A stretch of 64,000 nucleotides of DNA from Planomicrobium stackebrandtii. Its GTDB lineage: Bacteria > Bacillota > Bacilli > Bacillales_A > Planococcaceae. Of this stretch, positions 1 through 8,493 are shown piece by piece. Every line of letters begins with the position of its first letter. Within the stretch, counting starts at the first letter, position 1. The stretch spans positions 343,583-407,582 of the forward strand of contig NZ_JAUSWB010000003.1 in assembly GCF_030814955.1 (NCBI RefSeq), in the 5' to 3' direction. Both the position numbers and the translations under genes were made by a program. The notes under the pieces were generated by a model, which made no database searches, had not been told where the DNA came from, and worked only from the letters and a program-made list of their open reading frames with translations.

Positions 1-18
1 CATGCGTTATCAGATGTT

Positions 19-1227
19 TTACACATTCAAGCTTACTTTTTGCTGCATGCTGACGCTAAGGAAATTTTCAATTGAAAAAGCAGAAACGCCTAAAGCACTT
101 GAGAACGTACTCAATTCTGAGAAACAGATGGTCAAGTCATTTTGCTGGAACCACAGAGCTTGGTTCGACACACGATCAGTCAGCGTCTTGTTCAGCCATT
201 TATAGGAGGAAGCCATTCGATTGCCGATAATTACCTGCTGGGGATTAAAGCTGTTGATGATATTATTGATGCCGACACCGAGATAGTCGCCTGCCTGTTC
301 AAACAGGGATATCACTTTTGGATCGCCCTGTTCGGCAAGTGCCAGAAGATCGCTCAGCTCCAGCTCTTTCCCAGCTAAAGAAGGAAGGTTCATTTTCTCA
401 GCAGCGGTCAGCAACGCCTGCTCAGACGCATACAATTCCCAGCATCCTTTATTGCCGCAGCGGCATGTAGGTCCGTTCACTTGAATGGTCATATGCCCGA
501 GCTCTCCTGAAAAGCCGTTTGAGCCTTTATACAAAGAGCCATTCAATATCAAACCGACGCCAATACCGATGCCTGCACTAACATAGATAATGTGCTTGGA
601 ATCTTTTCCGGCGCCGAACTTCTTTTCTCCATAAGCGCCTGCGTTTGCCTCATTTTCAATGATGACTGGCAAATGGTATTTGTTTTCAAGAACAAGCTTT
701 AAATTCAGGTTTTTCCACTTAAGGTTTGGAGCGAGCAAGATTTCTCCATGGTTATCGACGATTCCCGGTACACCGACGCCAATGCCAATGATGCCGTGTG
801 GGCTCTCAGGTGCGGAGGCAATCAGATAATCGATGGTATGGAAAAGCTGCAGTTCAATTTCTTCATACGATAAATTCTTAAAGGTGACTTCTTTTTCATT
901 GCAGATATTGCCGTTCAAATCCGTCAACACGCCCAACAGGTAATTGACTCCAATATCTATGCCTACCGAATATCCAGCCTTTTCATTGAAAAGCAGCATT
1001 ACGGGGCGTCTGCCGCCACTGGATTTTCCAGGACCGGATTCATAAATCAAATGATCTTCCAGCAGGTCATTTACCAGGGAAGATACGGTGCCTTTGTTTA
1101 AACCGACTTCTTGAGCTACAGCTGCCCTGGAAATAGGGGAGTGGTTAATGATTTTTTTTAAGACCAGGGATTTGTTTCCCTCTTTTACCACATGATGATT
1201 CCAAGTCCTATTTTCTCTAATATTCAT
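19..1227 (-). CDS. xylR: XylR-type ROK family xylose repressor
   Basis: A 402-residue ROK-family transcriptional repressor. The N-terminal winged helix (about residues 20-65, with AAVAQEVGLNKGTVSSLV as the recognition helix region) is followed by a sugar-kinase-like ROK domain starting at DIGV (residues 91-94), with GELGH (241-245) and the ROK zinc signature CRCGNKGCWE (255-264). A Shine-Dalgarno AAGGAG precedes the ATG at 1227. It reads away from the importer genes and lies next to xylose import and xylA-xylB, so xylose is the likely inducer. Two copies of a shared 26-bp operator-like site occur upstream of the importer and of xylA. The symbol rests on this context and on family membership; the ligand is inferred. 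Confidence 0.9.
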   Translation of the reverse strand: MNIRENRTWNHHVVKEGNKSLVLKKIINHSPISRAAVAQEVGLNKGTVSSLVNDLLEDHLIYESGPGKSSGGRRPVMLLFNEKAGYSVGIDIGVNYLLGVLTDLNGNICNEKEVTFKNLSYEEIELQLFHTIDYLIASAPESPHGIIGIGVGVPGIVDNHGEILLAPNLKWKNLNLKLVLENKYHLPVIIENEANAGAYGEKKFGAGKDSKHIIYVSAGIGIGVGLILNGSLYKGSNGFSGELGHMTIQVNGPTCRCGNKGCWELYASEQALLTAAEKMNLPSLAGKELELSDLLALAEQGDPKVISLFEQAGDYLGVGINNIINSFNPQQVIIGNRMASSYKWLNKTLTDRVSNQALWFQQNDLTICFSELSTFSSALGVSAFSIENFLSVSMQQKVSLNV

Positions 1228-1481
1228 GTTTATCCACTCCTTTATCTTTTAAGAATGTTTTAAAGTAATTTTATTAGGAAGACTGCCCAAAAAAAATGAG
1301 AAAGTTCAATGGCAACGATTTTTTAATGGGGCAAGGTTCTGCCGGAAACTGAACTGTAAAATTGCTATTGCCCACTTACATAGTTATAAATTTGCTGAAA
1401 GTATATCTTTATATTGTACCTTCATTTTTACCTTTTGAGTAATAAAGCTTGTCATATGAGCATTTTAACATGAAAATAAAA

Positions 1482-1524
1482 CTTTGTTTAGCCACTAGAC
1501 TAACAAAAATATATTTGCTACAAT
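1482..1524 (+). promoter_or_regulatory. Promoter of the sugar importer with XylR-like operator
   Basis: The site at 1482-1507 begins CTTTGTTTA, continues CCA, and ends TAGAC then TAACAAA. It is nearly the same as 5438-5463 upstream of xylA. It overlaps a -35 box TAGACT (1496-1501), followed by a 17-base spacer and a -10 box TACAAT (1519-1524). Its imperfect dyad resembles the known Bacillus xyl operator (TTAGTTTGTTT and its complement). Binding by the adjacent ROK repressor is inferred. The rest of 1228-1587 is AT-rich and shows no gene. Confidence 0.75.
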
Positions 1525-1537
1525 GAAACCGCATACA
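1524..1537 (+). promoter_or_regulatory. cre-like site (CcpA)
   Basis: TGAAACCGCATACA fits the consensus TGWNANCGNTNWCA at 13 of 14 positions. It lies just at or after the expected transcription start of the importer, a position suited to catabolite repression by CcpA. The functional role is inferred. Confidence 0.5.
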
Positions 1538-1556
1538 ACAATCTGAAAATTGTTGT
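1535..1556. promoter_or_regulatory. Perfect inverted repeat in the importer leader
   Basis: ACAACAAT, six bases, then ATTGTTGT: a perfect 8-bp dyad between the promoter and the lipoprotein gene. It overlaps the end of the cre-like site. It could be a protein-binding site or an mRNA hairpin; nothing in the sequence decides. Confidence 0.5.
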
Positions 1557-1587
1557 AATACTAAATTGAACGAGGGGGAGAGAAAAA

Positions 1588-2889
1588 ATGGGAAAGAAGA
1601 AAACGCTTACACTTCTATCATCCGCTTTTGCTTTGTCAATGGTTTTAACAGGCTGCTCGGATTCCGGCGAAACAGGTGATGCATCGGGGGCATCTGATAC
1701 AGAAATAAAATTCATGCATTTATGGCCGGAAGGCAGTTCGAAAAAACATTATGATGTGGTAAATGAAATCATCGCTGAGTACGAAGCAGAAAACGAAGGG
1801 GTGTCAGTCGACCTCGAAGTATTGAGCAACGAACAGTACAAAGATAAATTGAGAGTTCTCTCCACATCTGGGGATCTTCCGGATGTCGGCTTGACTTGGG
1901 CAGCTGGATTTTTGGAACCTTATGTTGGCGGCAATATGTTTGCACCGCTGGATGATGTGATCGAAGAAGATTTGAGCGACGCGTTTGTACCGGGAACGAC
2001 AGAAGCTTATGCATTGGACGGAGCTACTTACGGACTTCCATTGGAATTGAACATTGTTTCTTTATATTATAACAAGGCAATGTTCGAGGAACAGGGCATC
2101 ACACCTCCTGAGACTTACGAGGAGCTTGAAACTGCCATAGCAGAATTCAACGATGCCGGAATTCAGCCAATTGCTTTAGGCAACCGGGATTCTTGGACAG
2201 GCTCTATGTGGTATATGTATCTCGCTGACCGAATCGGCGGCGCAGAGGTATTGAATAAAGCAATTGACCGTTCAGGATCTTTTGAAGACCCGGCACTGGT
2301 TGAAGCAGCTGCTAAAACACAGGAACTTGTTGACTCTGGCGCTTTTGTCAATGGATTTAACGGCCTTGCAGACGAAGAAGCCAAATCCATGTTCATGAGC
2401 GGACAATCGCCAATGTACTTGATCGCAACTTGGGATCTTCCAAACTTTACAACTAACGAAAGTGTTCCTCAGGAATTCAGAGATTCGATCGGCTATCTTA
2501 ACTTCCCGACTGTTGAAGGGCAAGGGGATCCGAGCAGTTTTGTCGGCGGTCCTGGAGTTGGACTGTTTGTCGCTGAAGAATCGGAAGTAAAAGAAGAAGC
2601 AAAAGATTTTGCAGCTTATTTTGTAAAAGCTTGGGGAGAAGAAGCTGTAACGAAAGCGGGAGTAATTCCTGCCACTAAAGTGGATGCTGAAACTTTGGAT
2701 TTGCCGGAAATGTATGTTGATATCCTAAATGAATTGAATGGGGCAACAAACATTACATTATTTGCGGATGTTCAGATGAGCCCGGATGTGGCTCAAGTTC
2801 ACTTGGATTCTGTTCAGGCCCTTTTTGGAAATGAAATCACTCCGGAAGAGTTTGCTGAAAATCATGAAGAAGCCCTTTCATCAGAATAA
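1588..2889 (+). CDS. Sugar ABC transporter substrate-binding lipoprotein
   Basis: A 433-residue extracellular solute-binding protein of the carbohydrate uptake (family 1) type. The N-terminus is a lipoprotein signal peptide with basic KKK, a hydrophobic stretch and a lipobox LTGC placing the lipidated Cys at residue 23, followed by a Ser/Gly/Asp-rich linker. The mature part begins with IKFMHLWPEGS, typical of the MalE/UgpB fold. A strong purine-rich RBS (GAGGGGGAGAG) precedes the ATG. It is the first gene of the importer operon under a XylR-like operator, so xylose or xylo-oligosaccharides are the likely ligands; the exact sugar cannot be read from sequence. Confidence 0.9.
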   Translation: MGKKKTLTLLSSAFALSMVLTGCSDSGETGDASGASDTEIKFMHLWPEGSSKKHYDVVNEIIAEYEAENEGVSVDLEVLSNEQYKDKLRVLSTSGDLPDVGLTWAAGFLEPYVGGNMFAPLDDVIEEDLSDAFVPGTTEAYALDGATYGLPLELNIVSLYYNKAMFEEQGITPPETYEELETAIAEFNDAGIQPIALGNRDSWTGSMWYMYLADRIGGAEVLNKAIDRSGSFEDPALVEAAAKTQELVDSGAFVNGFNGLADEEAKSMFMSGQSPMYLIATWDLPNFTTNESVPQEFRDSIGYLNFPTVEGQGDPSSFVGGPGVGLFVAEESEVKEEAKDFAAYFVKAWGEEAVTKAGVIPATKVDAETLDLPEMYVDILNELNGATNITLFADVQMSPDVAQVHLDSVQALFGNEITPEEFAENHEEALSSE

Positions 2890-2919
2890 ATAGAGTTCCA
2901 AAGGGAAAATCTAATTAAA

Positions 2920-2963
2920 AAGAGGGGGCATATCCTAAGTAAGGAATGTCCCCTTGTATTTTC
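2920..2963 (+). terminator. Intra-operon hairpin after the binding-protein gene
   Basis: AAGAGGGGGCATATCC pairs imperfectly with GGAATGTCCCCTT, followed by a short T-rich run. It sits between the binding-protein gene and the permeases, where a leaky terminator or mRNA-stabilising stem would make more binding protein than permease. Confidence 0.65.
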
Positions 2964-2984
2964 TAAGATATGGGGTTGAATCGT

Positions 2985-3863
2985 ATGAATAAAGTAATGT
3001 CGAATAAGTTCTATATCGCTTTTTATATTGCACCTGCTCTCCTCCTGCTCCTAATCCTCGTTTTCATTCCCCTGGTCTTGTCCGGTTATTATGGCTTGAT
3101 GGATTGGGATGGAATCGGAGAGAAAACTTTTATCGGTTTAGAAAATTACATCACTGGAATTCAAGACAAGCTATTCTGGAACAGTGCGTTCCATTCGTTC
3201 TTACTGGCGATCTTTTCCACATTAAGTTTAATCATTTATTTGACTGTTTCTTTTATATTGGCTTCCAAGATCAAAGGGGCAGATTTACTGCGTAAAATTT
3301 ACTTGATCCCTATGCTGCTGTCTTCAGTCGCAATTGCCCAATTGTGGGTAAAAATCTACAACCCATCAAACGGCATCCTGAATGTCTTCCTGATGAGCAT
3401 CGGCGTGGAAAATCCGCCGCTGTGGTTGGCAAATCCTTCTATTGTACTGTTTGCCATTTTCGTTCCGATTTTGTGGCAATATGCCGGCTTCTACATCCTG
3501 ATCTATTATGCGGCCTTGAAAAACATTCCGGAATCGCTGATAGAAGCGGCCAGAATCGACGGGGCTACGCCTTTTCAGATTGCGACACGCATCAAACTGC
3601 CATTGATCAAAGAAGTGGTCAGCGTAACGATTGTCCTGGCAATAGTGGGTTCTCTTAAGTATTTCGATTTGATTTATGTAATGACTGCCGGCGGACCAAA
3701 TGGCGCCAGTGAAGTTATGGCATCCTATATGTACAAACTCGCATTTTCCAACTACAACTTCGGCTACGGCAGTGCCATCGGCTTCCTGCTGTTGATCATC
3801 ACCTTGATCGTTACGTTTATCGTACGGAAACTGACAGAGACAAAAGATAAACTCGAATATTAA
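2985..3863 (+). CDS. Sugar ABC transporter permease (MalF/UgpA type)
   Basis: About 292 residues, integral membrane, binding-protein-dependent transport inner-membrane component. Six hydrophobic segments are visible; the cytoplasmic EAA loop reads EAARIDGATPFQIATRI, which docks on the ATPase. The ATG at 2985 is preferred because GGGG lies 9 bases before it; an in-frame ATG at 2970 would add five residues and lacks an RBS. It follows the binding protein and is separated from the next permease by 13 bases. No ATPase gene is nearby, so a shared MsmX-type ATPase encoded elsewhere is implied from family knowledge. Confidence 0.88.
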   Translation: MNKVMSNKFYIAFYIAPALLLLLILVFIPLVLSGYYGLMDWDGIGEKTFIGLENYITGIQDKLFWNSAFHSFLLAIFSTLSLIIYLTVSFILASKIKGADLLRKIYLIPMLLSSVAIAQLWVKIYNPSNGILNVFLMSIGVENPPLWLANPSIVLFAIFVPILWQYAGFYILIYYAALKNIPESLIEAARIDGATPFQIATRIKLPLIKEVVSVTIVLAIVGSLKYFDLIYVMTAGGPNGASEVMASYMYKLAFSNYNFGYGSAIGFLLLIITLIVTFIVRKLTETKDKLEY

Positions 3864-3876
3864 AGGAGGCACGAAA

Positions 3877-4698
3877 ATGGGCCGCATTGGTTACTTTTTT
3901 CTTTACCTGGCGCTGATAGTTGTTGGGTTGTTTCAGATCTTGCCGCTGGTCTGGCTTTTCCTATTCTCTTTAAAAGATAATAACGAAATTTTTGCAGGTT
4001 CTCCGTTTGCTTTGCCATCAGAATTCCGATGGGAGAATTATGAAAAAGTCTGGAATGGCGGTATTGGAACGTATTTTTTCAATAGTGTCTGGATCACCGT
4101 CCTTGCCATCATTTTGACAGTCCTTTTTGCGAGTATGGCGGCTTTTGCCATCACTAGGCTAAAATGGAAATTGAGCGGCTTGGTGCTCGGCCTGTTTATG
4201 GTCGGGTTGATGATTCCCATTCACTCGGCATTGATTCCGTTGTACAGCATGTTCTTGAGCGTCAACTTGATCGATAATCCAATTTCAATAGTCATTACCT
4301 ATACCGCTTATAATCTGCCCATAACATTGATGATTTTGCTTGGCTTCTACTACACTTTGCCCCATGAAATCGAGGAAGCTGCTGTGATCGATGGCTGTTC
4401 TATCCATCGCATGTTCTTCCAGATTATCTTGCCGATGACGACACCAATTTTAGCCACTACTATCGTTATCAACATGATCTATAATTGGAATGAATTTGTT
4501 TTTGTCAACACCTTCATCAGTTCGGAAGGCTACAAAACATTGACAGTCGGCATTCAAAACTTTATCGGCCAATACATGACGGATTGGGGGGCGATTGGCG
4601 CAACACTGGTTATCAGCGTTCTGCCGATCATTATCGCCTTTATCTTCTTCAGCAATAAGGTAGTTGAAGGAATTTCATCAAGTGCTGTAAAAGGATAA
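3877..4698 (+). CDS. Sugar ABC transporter permease (MalG/UgpE type)
   Basis: A 273-residue second permease of the same importer. The protein has an N-terminal membrane segment, a further set of hydrophobic helices and the EAA loop EEAAVIDGCSIHRMFFQ near residues 165-182. AAAGGAGG lies 8 bases before the ATG. It closes the operon and is followed by a bidirectional terminator shared with the convergent yesL-like gene. Its partner is the upstream permease, with which it forms the membrane channel; the substrate is inferred to be xylose or a xylo-oligosaccharide from the regulation and neighbours. Confidence 0.88.
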   Translation: MGRIGYFFLYLALIVVGLFQILPLVWLFLFSLKDNNEIFAGSPFALPSEFRWENYEKVWNGGIGTYFFNSVWITVLAIILTVLFASMAAFAITRLKWKLSGLVLGLFMVGLMIPIHSALIPLYSMFLSVNLIDNPISIVITYTAYNLPITLMILLGFYYTLPHEIEEAAVIDGCSIHRMFFQIILPMTTPILATTIVINMIYNWNEFVFVNTFISSEGYKTLTVGIQNFIGQYMTDWGAIGATLVISVLPIIIAFIFFSNKVVEGISSSAVKG

Positions 4699-4701
4699 AC
4701 A

Positions 4702-4751
4702 AAAAAGCTTCACACATTAAGGGAGAGATTCCCTTTGGTGTGAAGCTTTTT
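4702..4751. terminator. Bidirectional terminator
   Basis: AAAAAGCTTCACAC and GTGTGAAGCTTTTT form a perfect 14-bp stem with A- and T-runs on both sides. It serves the importer operon on the plus strand and the yesL-like gene on the minus strand, whose stop codon lies inside the loop. Confidence 0.88.
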
Positions 4752-5352
4752 CATGGGTTTTATTAAAAGCATGCATCGCCATCCACATGGTGATAAAAGC
4801 ATACAGGCTGCCGCCGAATATAAACGCCAGAGCTGGGAGAAGTGTCATGATAAAGAACAGCGAAACCAGACAAAGAACAATAACGGCAGTTGATGCTGGA
4901 TTGACCAGCATGAGAAACAATGCATTTTTGATGACATGCGGTATTTTAATGTCGTAATGCACAAAGACCGGAAACAGGTAAAACAAGAAAAACGTAAAGA
5001 TCAGCATAAACGCAAACAAGGGAATATACGTCCAGTTCAGTTGCTGATCGGGGCTTGACTGGATATAGAAAATGTCCAGCACAATAAACAACAGAAGAAT
5101 CGAAACGGCAATACCGAGAATGTTGCTTTTTACGAAATCTTTCTTATAGAAGGACCAAAATGTTTGAAATAGAGGAAGATCTGTATTTCCTTTCAGCCAT
5201 TCCCGGCATACGGCAAACATCGAAGTAGTGGCCGGATAAAATCCAAAGAGAACGCCTCCAAGCAATGAAAATAGTACCCAAAGAAAGTTAAGATAGGCCA
5301 ATCGTGTAATCCATTCCAGCGCAACATAAATAGAGCGGCTAGCCGTGTTCAT
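4717..5352 (-). CDS. YesL-like DUF624 membrane protein
   Basis: A 211-residue integral membrane protein of the DUF624/YesL family, whose members usually sit beside carbohydrate ABC importers in Bacillales. The sequence shows about five hydrophobic helices and the typical early LFSLLGGVLFGFYPATTSM region near residues 25-45. GAGGCG precedes the ATG at 5352. Its biochemical role is not known. It lies between the importer operon and xylA, on the opposite strand, sharing the intergenic region that holds the xylA promoter. The family assignment is from motif recognition. Confidence 0.75.
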   Translation of the reverse strand: MNTASRSIYVALEWITRLAYLNFLWVLFSLLGGVLFGFYPATTSMFAVCREWLKGNTDLPLFQTFWSFYKKDFVKSNILGIAVSILLLFIVLDIFYIQSSPDQQLNWTYIPLFAFMLIFTFFLFYLFPVFVHYDIKIPHVIKNALFLMLVNPASTAVIVLCLVSLFFIMTLLPALAFIFGGSLYAFITMWMAMHAFNKTHEKASHQRESLP

Positions 5353-5437
5353 TGATAATCGCCTCGATCCTATATTTCAGTAATCTGTAAAATCATACCT
5401 TACTGGATAGAAAAATTCATTCATCTGATTGTAAATA

Positions 5438-5480
5438 CTTTGTTTAACCAATAGACAAACTAATTATAACTTGCTATAAT
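5438..5480 (+). promoter_or_regulatory. xylA promoter with XylR-like operator
   Basis: The operator-like site 5438-5463 begins CTTTGTTTA and ends TAGACAAACTAA. It overlaps the -35 box TAGACA (5452-5457), which is followed by a 17-base spacer and a perfect -10 box TATAAT (5475-5480). The layout is the same as at 1482-1524, which supports control of both units by one repressor. Confidence 0.8.
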
Positions 5481-5486
5481 CCTTAA

Positions 5487-5500
5487 TGAAAGCCTTTTCA
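5487..5500 (+). promoter_or_regulatory. cre-like site at the xylA transcription start
   Basis: TGAAAGCCTTTTCA matches the CcpA consensus except for C in place of the central G. It begins 7 bases after the -10 box, where CcpA binding would block transcription. The role is inferred. Confidence 0.5.
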
Positions 5501-5561
5501 TCAATTAGTCTAAATATTGGTACATATGATTGGAACTAAAATTACATTGGAGGTATGGAAC

Positions 5562-6884
5562 ATGGCGCATTTCACAGGTATTGAAAAGATAAAATTTGAA
5601 GGAGCATCTTCAAAAAATCCATTCGCTTTTAAATTCTATAACCCTGAAGAGAAAATTAATGGTAAAACGATGGAGGAAACATTGCGGTACGCTGTGTCCT
5701 ATTGGCATACATTCACGATGGACGGTTCAGATCCGTTCGGTGCAGGAAGCATGGTTCGGACATGGGATCATTTAAAAGGAATGGACTTAGCCAAAGCGCG
5801 AGTTGAGGCATCTTTCGAGTTTTATGAAAAAATGGATGTGCCATTTTTCTGTTTCCATGATGTTGATATTGCGCCTGAGGGCAGCAACTTACGTGAGTCC
5901 AACAAGAACTTGGATGAAATCGTTGGCATGATCAAGGAATACATGAAAGACAGCAAAGCAAAATTGCTTTGGAATACAGCCAATAACTTTACGCATCCGC
6001 GTTTTGTCCATGGCGCGGCAACTTCAAGCCATGCAGACGTTTTTGCTTATTCAGCAGCAAAAGTGAAAAAAGGGCTTGAAATCGGCAAAGAACTCGGTGC
6101 TGAAAACTATGTATTCTGGGGTGGCCGCGAAGGTTACGAAACCTTATTGAATACGGACATGAAGCTGGAACTGGATAACTTAGGCCGCTTTTATCATATG
6201 GCAGCTGACTACGCGAAGGAAATCGGGTTTGACGCACAATTCCTGATCGAACCAAAGCCAAAAGAGCCTTCTACGCATCAATACGATTACGACGTAGCTA
6301 CAGCACATGCATTTTTGCAAAGCTACAAGCTGGATGATAAATTTAAATTTAATATCGAAGCAAACCACGCCACACTGGCTGGCCATACCTTCGAACATGA
6401 GCTTCATTATGCACGCATCAACAACATGCTCGGTTCTGTCGATGCCAACCAGGGAGATCCGCTATTGGGCTGGGATACCGATGAATTTCCAACTGATCTT
6501 TGGTCTACAACTTTGGCAATGTACGAAATTCTTCAAAACGGTGGACTTGGCCGCGGCGGCTTGAACTTCGATGCTAAAGTAAGAAGAGGGTCATTCGAAC
6601 AGGATGATTTGTTCCATGCCCACATCGCAGGAATGGACGCTTTTGCTGTCGGCTTGAAAGTGGCTCAGCAGCTGATCGACGATAAAGTGCTTGAAAATGT
6701 AGTGAGCAACCGCTACGAAACGTATACAAACGGCATCGGACTGGATATCGTTAATGGCAACACAGACTTCCACCAACTCGAAGACTACGCATTCGGCATT
6801 ACTGACATTAAGCAACAATCTGGACGCCTTGAGCAGATCAAAGCGACCATCAACCAATACTTGCTGCAAGCTTTCGCTAAATAA
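5562..6884 (+). CDS. xylA: Xylose isomerase
   Basis: Class II xylose isomerase, 440 residues, converting D-xylose to D-xylulose in the cytosol with two divalent metal ions. The catalytic His99 and Asp102 lie in FFCFHDVD; the [11 protein letters not shown] signature and the metal-binding [13 protein letters not shown] stretch are intact. The ATG at 5562 is chosen because GGAGG ends 8 bases before it; an in-frame ATG at 5517 lacks an RBS and would add 15 unrelated residues. It is followed after 30 bases by xylB, with which it forms the xylose catabolic operon. The promoter carries a XylR-like operator and a cre-like site. Confidence 0.97.
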   Translation: MAHFTGIEKIKFEGASSKNPFAFKFYNPEEKINGKTMEETLRYAVSYWHTFTMDGSDPFGAGSMVRTWDHLKGMDLAKARVEASFEFYEKMDVPFFCFHDVDIAPEGSNLRESNKNLDEIVGMIKEYMKDSKAKLLWNTANNFTHPRFVHGAATSSHADVFAYSAAKVKKGLEIGKELGAENYVFWGGREGYETLLNTDMKLELDNLGRFYHMAADYAKEIGFDAQFLIEPKPKEPSTHQYDYDVATAHAFLQSYKLDDKFKFNIEANHATLAGHTFEHELHYARINNMLGSVDANQGDPLLGWDTDEFPTDLWSTTLAMYEILQNGGLGRGGLNFDAKVRRGSFEQDDLFHAHIAGMDAFAVGLKVAQQLIDDKVLENVVSNRYETYTNGIGLDIVNGNTDFHQLEDYAFGITDIKQQSGRLEQIKATINQYLLQAFAK

Positions 6885-6914
6885 GAAATTTTTCAGGCTG
6901 GGAGAGCTGACTTT

Positions 6915-8414
6915 ATGAAATATGTAATTGGCGTCGACTTGGGAACAAGTGCTGTAAAAATCCTATTAGTGGATCAGCAAGGAAATGTGGCAAAAACTAT
7001 TTCAAAATCGTATCCATTGATCCATGAAAAAAATGGCTACAGTGAACAAGATCCGAAGCATTGGGTAGAGCAGACCGCCGCTGGGTTAAAGGAAATGCTA
7101 AGTGCTTTCGGCGAAAATGCAGAAGACATCGAAGGCATCAGCTTTTCAGGGCAGATGCATGGACTGGTTTTGCTGGACAGCGATAACAAAGTATTGCGCC
7201 CCGCTATTCTGTGGAATGACACTCGTACAACAGCCCAATGCCAACAGATTTATGATGTGGTCGGACAGGAACGCTTGCTGGAGATCACAAAAAATCCGGC
7301 ATTGGAAGGATTTACGTTGCCGAAAATTCTGTGGGTTCAAAAAAACGAGCCTGAGCTTTTTGGGAAGGTGAAATCCTTTGTCCTGCCAAAAGACTATTTG
7401 CGTTATAAGATGACCGGCAAGCTGGAAATGGAGTTTTCAGATGCTGCGGGAACATTGTTGTTGGACGTCTCAAGCAAACAATGGAGCCAGGAAATCTGCG
7501 ATTTATTGGAACTTGATGTTAGTATATGCCCTCCATTAGTAGATTCACATGATGAAGTAGGTACTGTCACAAAAGAATTTGCTGAAGTTTCGGGGCTTTC
7601 CCCCTCGACCCGTGTTTTTGCAGGCGGTGCAGATAATGCTTGTGGAGCTATCGGTGCGGGAATTTTAGAAGAAGGCAAAACATTTTGCAGCATCGGAACG
7701 TCAGGTGTCGTGTTATCTTATGAGGCTAGAGGAGATAAGGACTTTGATGGCAAGGTTCATTATTTCAACCACGCAGCACCCGGTGCCTTTTACACAATGG
7801 GGGTAACTTTAGCAGCAGGCTACAGCTTGTCCTGGTTTAAAGATGCCTTTGCTCCAGAAGCATCCTTCGATGAACTGTTGGCCGATATTCATAGTGTGCC
7901 TGCTGGATCGAATGGATTGGTGTTTACACCTTATGTTGTTGGGGAAAGAACACCACATGCAGATGCTGCGATACGCGGCAGTTTTATCGGCATGGACGGC
8001 TCACATCGCCGGAAAGATTTTGCGCGTGCAGTTCTGGAAGGAATCACGTTTTCTCTAAACGAATCAATCTCAATTTTCCGGGAAAGCGGCAAAACGATCG
8101 ATACGATTGTATCCATCGGCGGGGGCGCACAAAATGAAGAGTGGCTCCAAATGCAGGCCGATATTTTTGATGCCAAAATCATCCGTCTCACCAGTGAGCA
8201 GGGACCGGGTATGGGAGCAGCAATGCTGGCAGCTTTCGGCTGTTCTTGGTTCCAAACACTGCAAGAATGCGCAGATGCATTTTTGCAGGAAGAACAGCAC
8301 TATTTACCGATGGAAGAAAACGTGCAGACGTACAGAAAGCTGTTTCCGATCTATCAAGAAGTTTACGGGAAAACCAAAGATTTGAATATCAGGCTTTTGG
8401 AATTCCGCAAGTAG
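6915..8414 (+). CDS. xylB: Xylulokinase
   Basis: A 499-residue FGGY-family carbohydrate kinase that phosphorylates D-xylulose to xylulose 5-phosphate for the pentose phosphate pathway. The N-terminal ATP-binding fold starts GVDLGTSAVKILLVD; SFSGQMHGLVLLD and the C-terminal SIGGGAQNEEWLQMQADI are typical of xylulokinases. GGGAGAG precedes the ATG. It lies 30 bases after xylA with no terminator between them and ends just before a strong hairpin, so xylA-xylB form one transcript. Full length for the family. Confidence 0.96.
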   Translation: MKYVIGVDLGTSAVKILLVDQQGNVAKTISKSYPLIHEKNGYSEQDPKHWVEQTAAGLKEMLSAFGENAEDIEGISFSGQMHGLVLLDSDNKVLRPAILWNDTRTTAQCQQIYDVVGQERLLEITKNPALEGFTLPKILWVQKNEPELFGKVKSFVLPKDYLRYKMTGKLEMEFSDAAGTLLLDVSSKQWSQEICDLLELDVSICPPLVDSHDEVGTVTKEFAEVSGLSPSTRVFAGGADNACGAIGAGILEEGKTFCSIGTSGVVLSYEARGDKDFDGKVHYFNHAAPGAFYTMGVTLAAGYSLSWFKDAFAPEASFDELLADIHSVPAGSNGLVFTPYVVGERTPHADAAIRGSFIGMDGSHRRKDFARAVLEGITFSLNESISIFRESGKTIDTIVSIGGGAQNEEWLQMQADIFDAKIIRLTSEQGPGMGAAMLAAFGCSWFQTLQECADAFLQEEQHYLPMEENVQTYRKLFPIYQEVYGKTKDLNIRLLEFRK

Positions 8415-8426
8415 TCGACTCCATAG

Positions 8427-8456
8427 AACCTCAACTAAATAGTTGAGGTTTTTTCT
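8427..8456 (+). terminator. Rho-independent terminator of xylAB
   Basis: AACCTCAACT, short loop, AGTTGAGGTT, then T6. The stem is perfect. Confidence 0.9.
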
Positions 8457-8493
8457 GTAAAGAAAACCAAATTTAAAAAAGAGGTGAGCAATA

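Noticed and set aside
3366..3887. 173-codon open frame on the minus strand inside the permease genes
   Set aside because: It lies wholly against two well-supported permease genes, has no recognisable domain, and is a shadow of their codon pattern.
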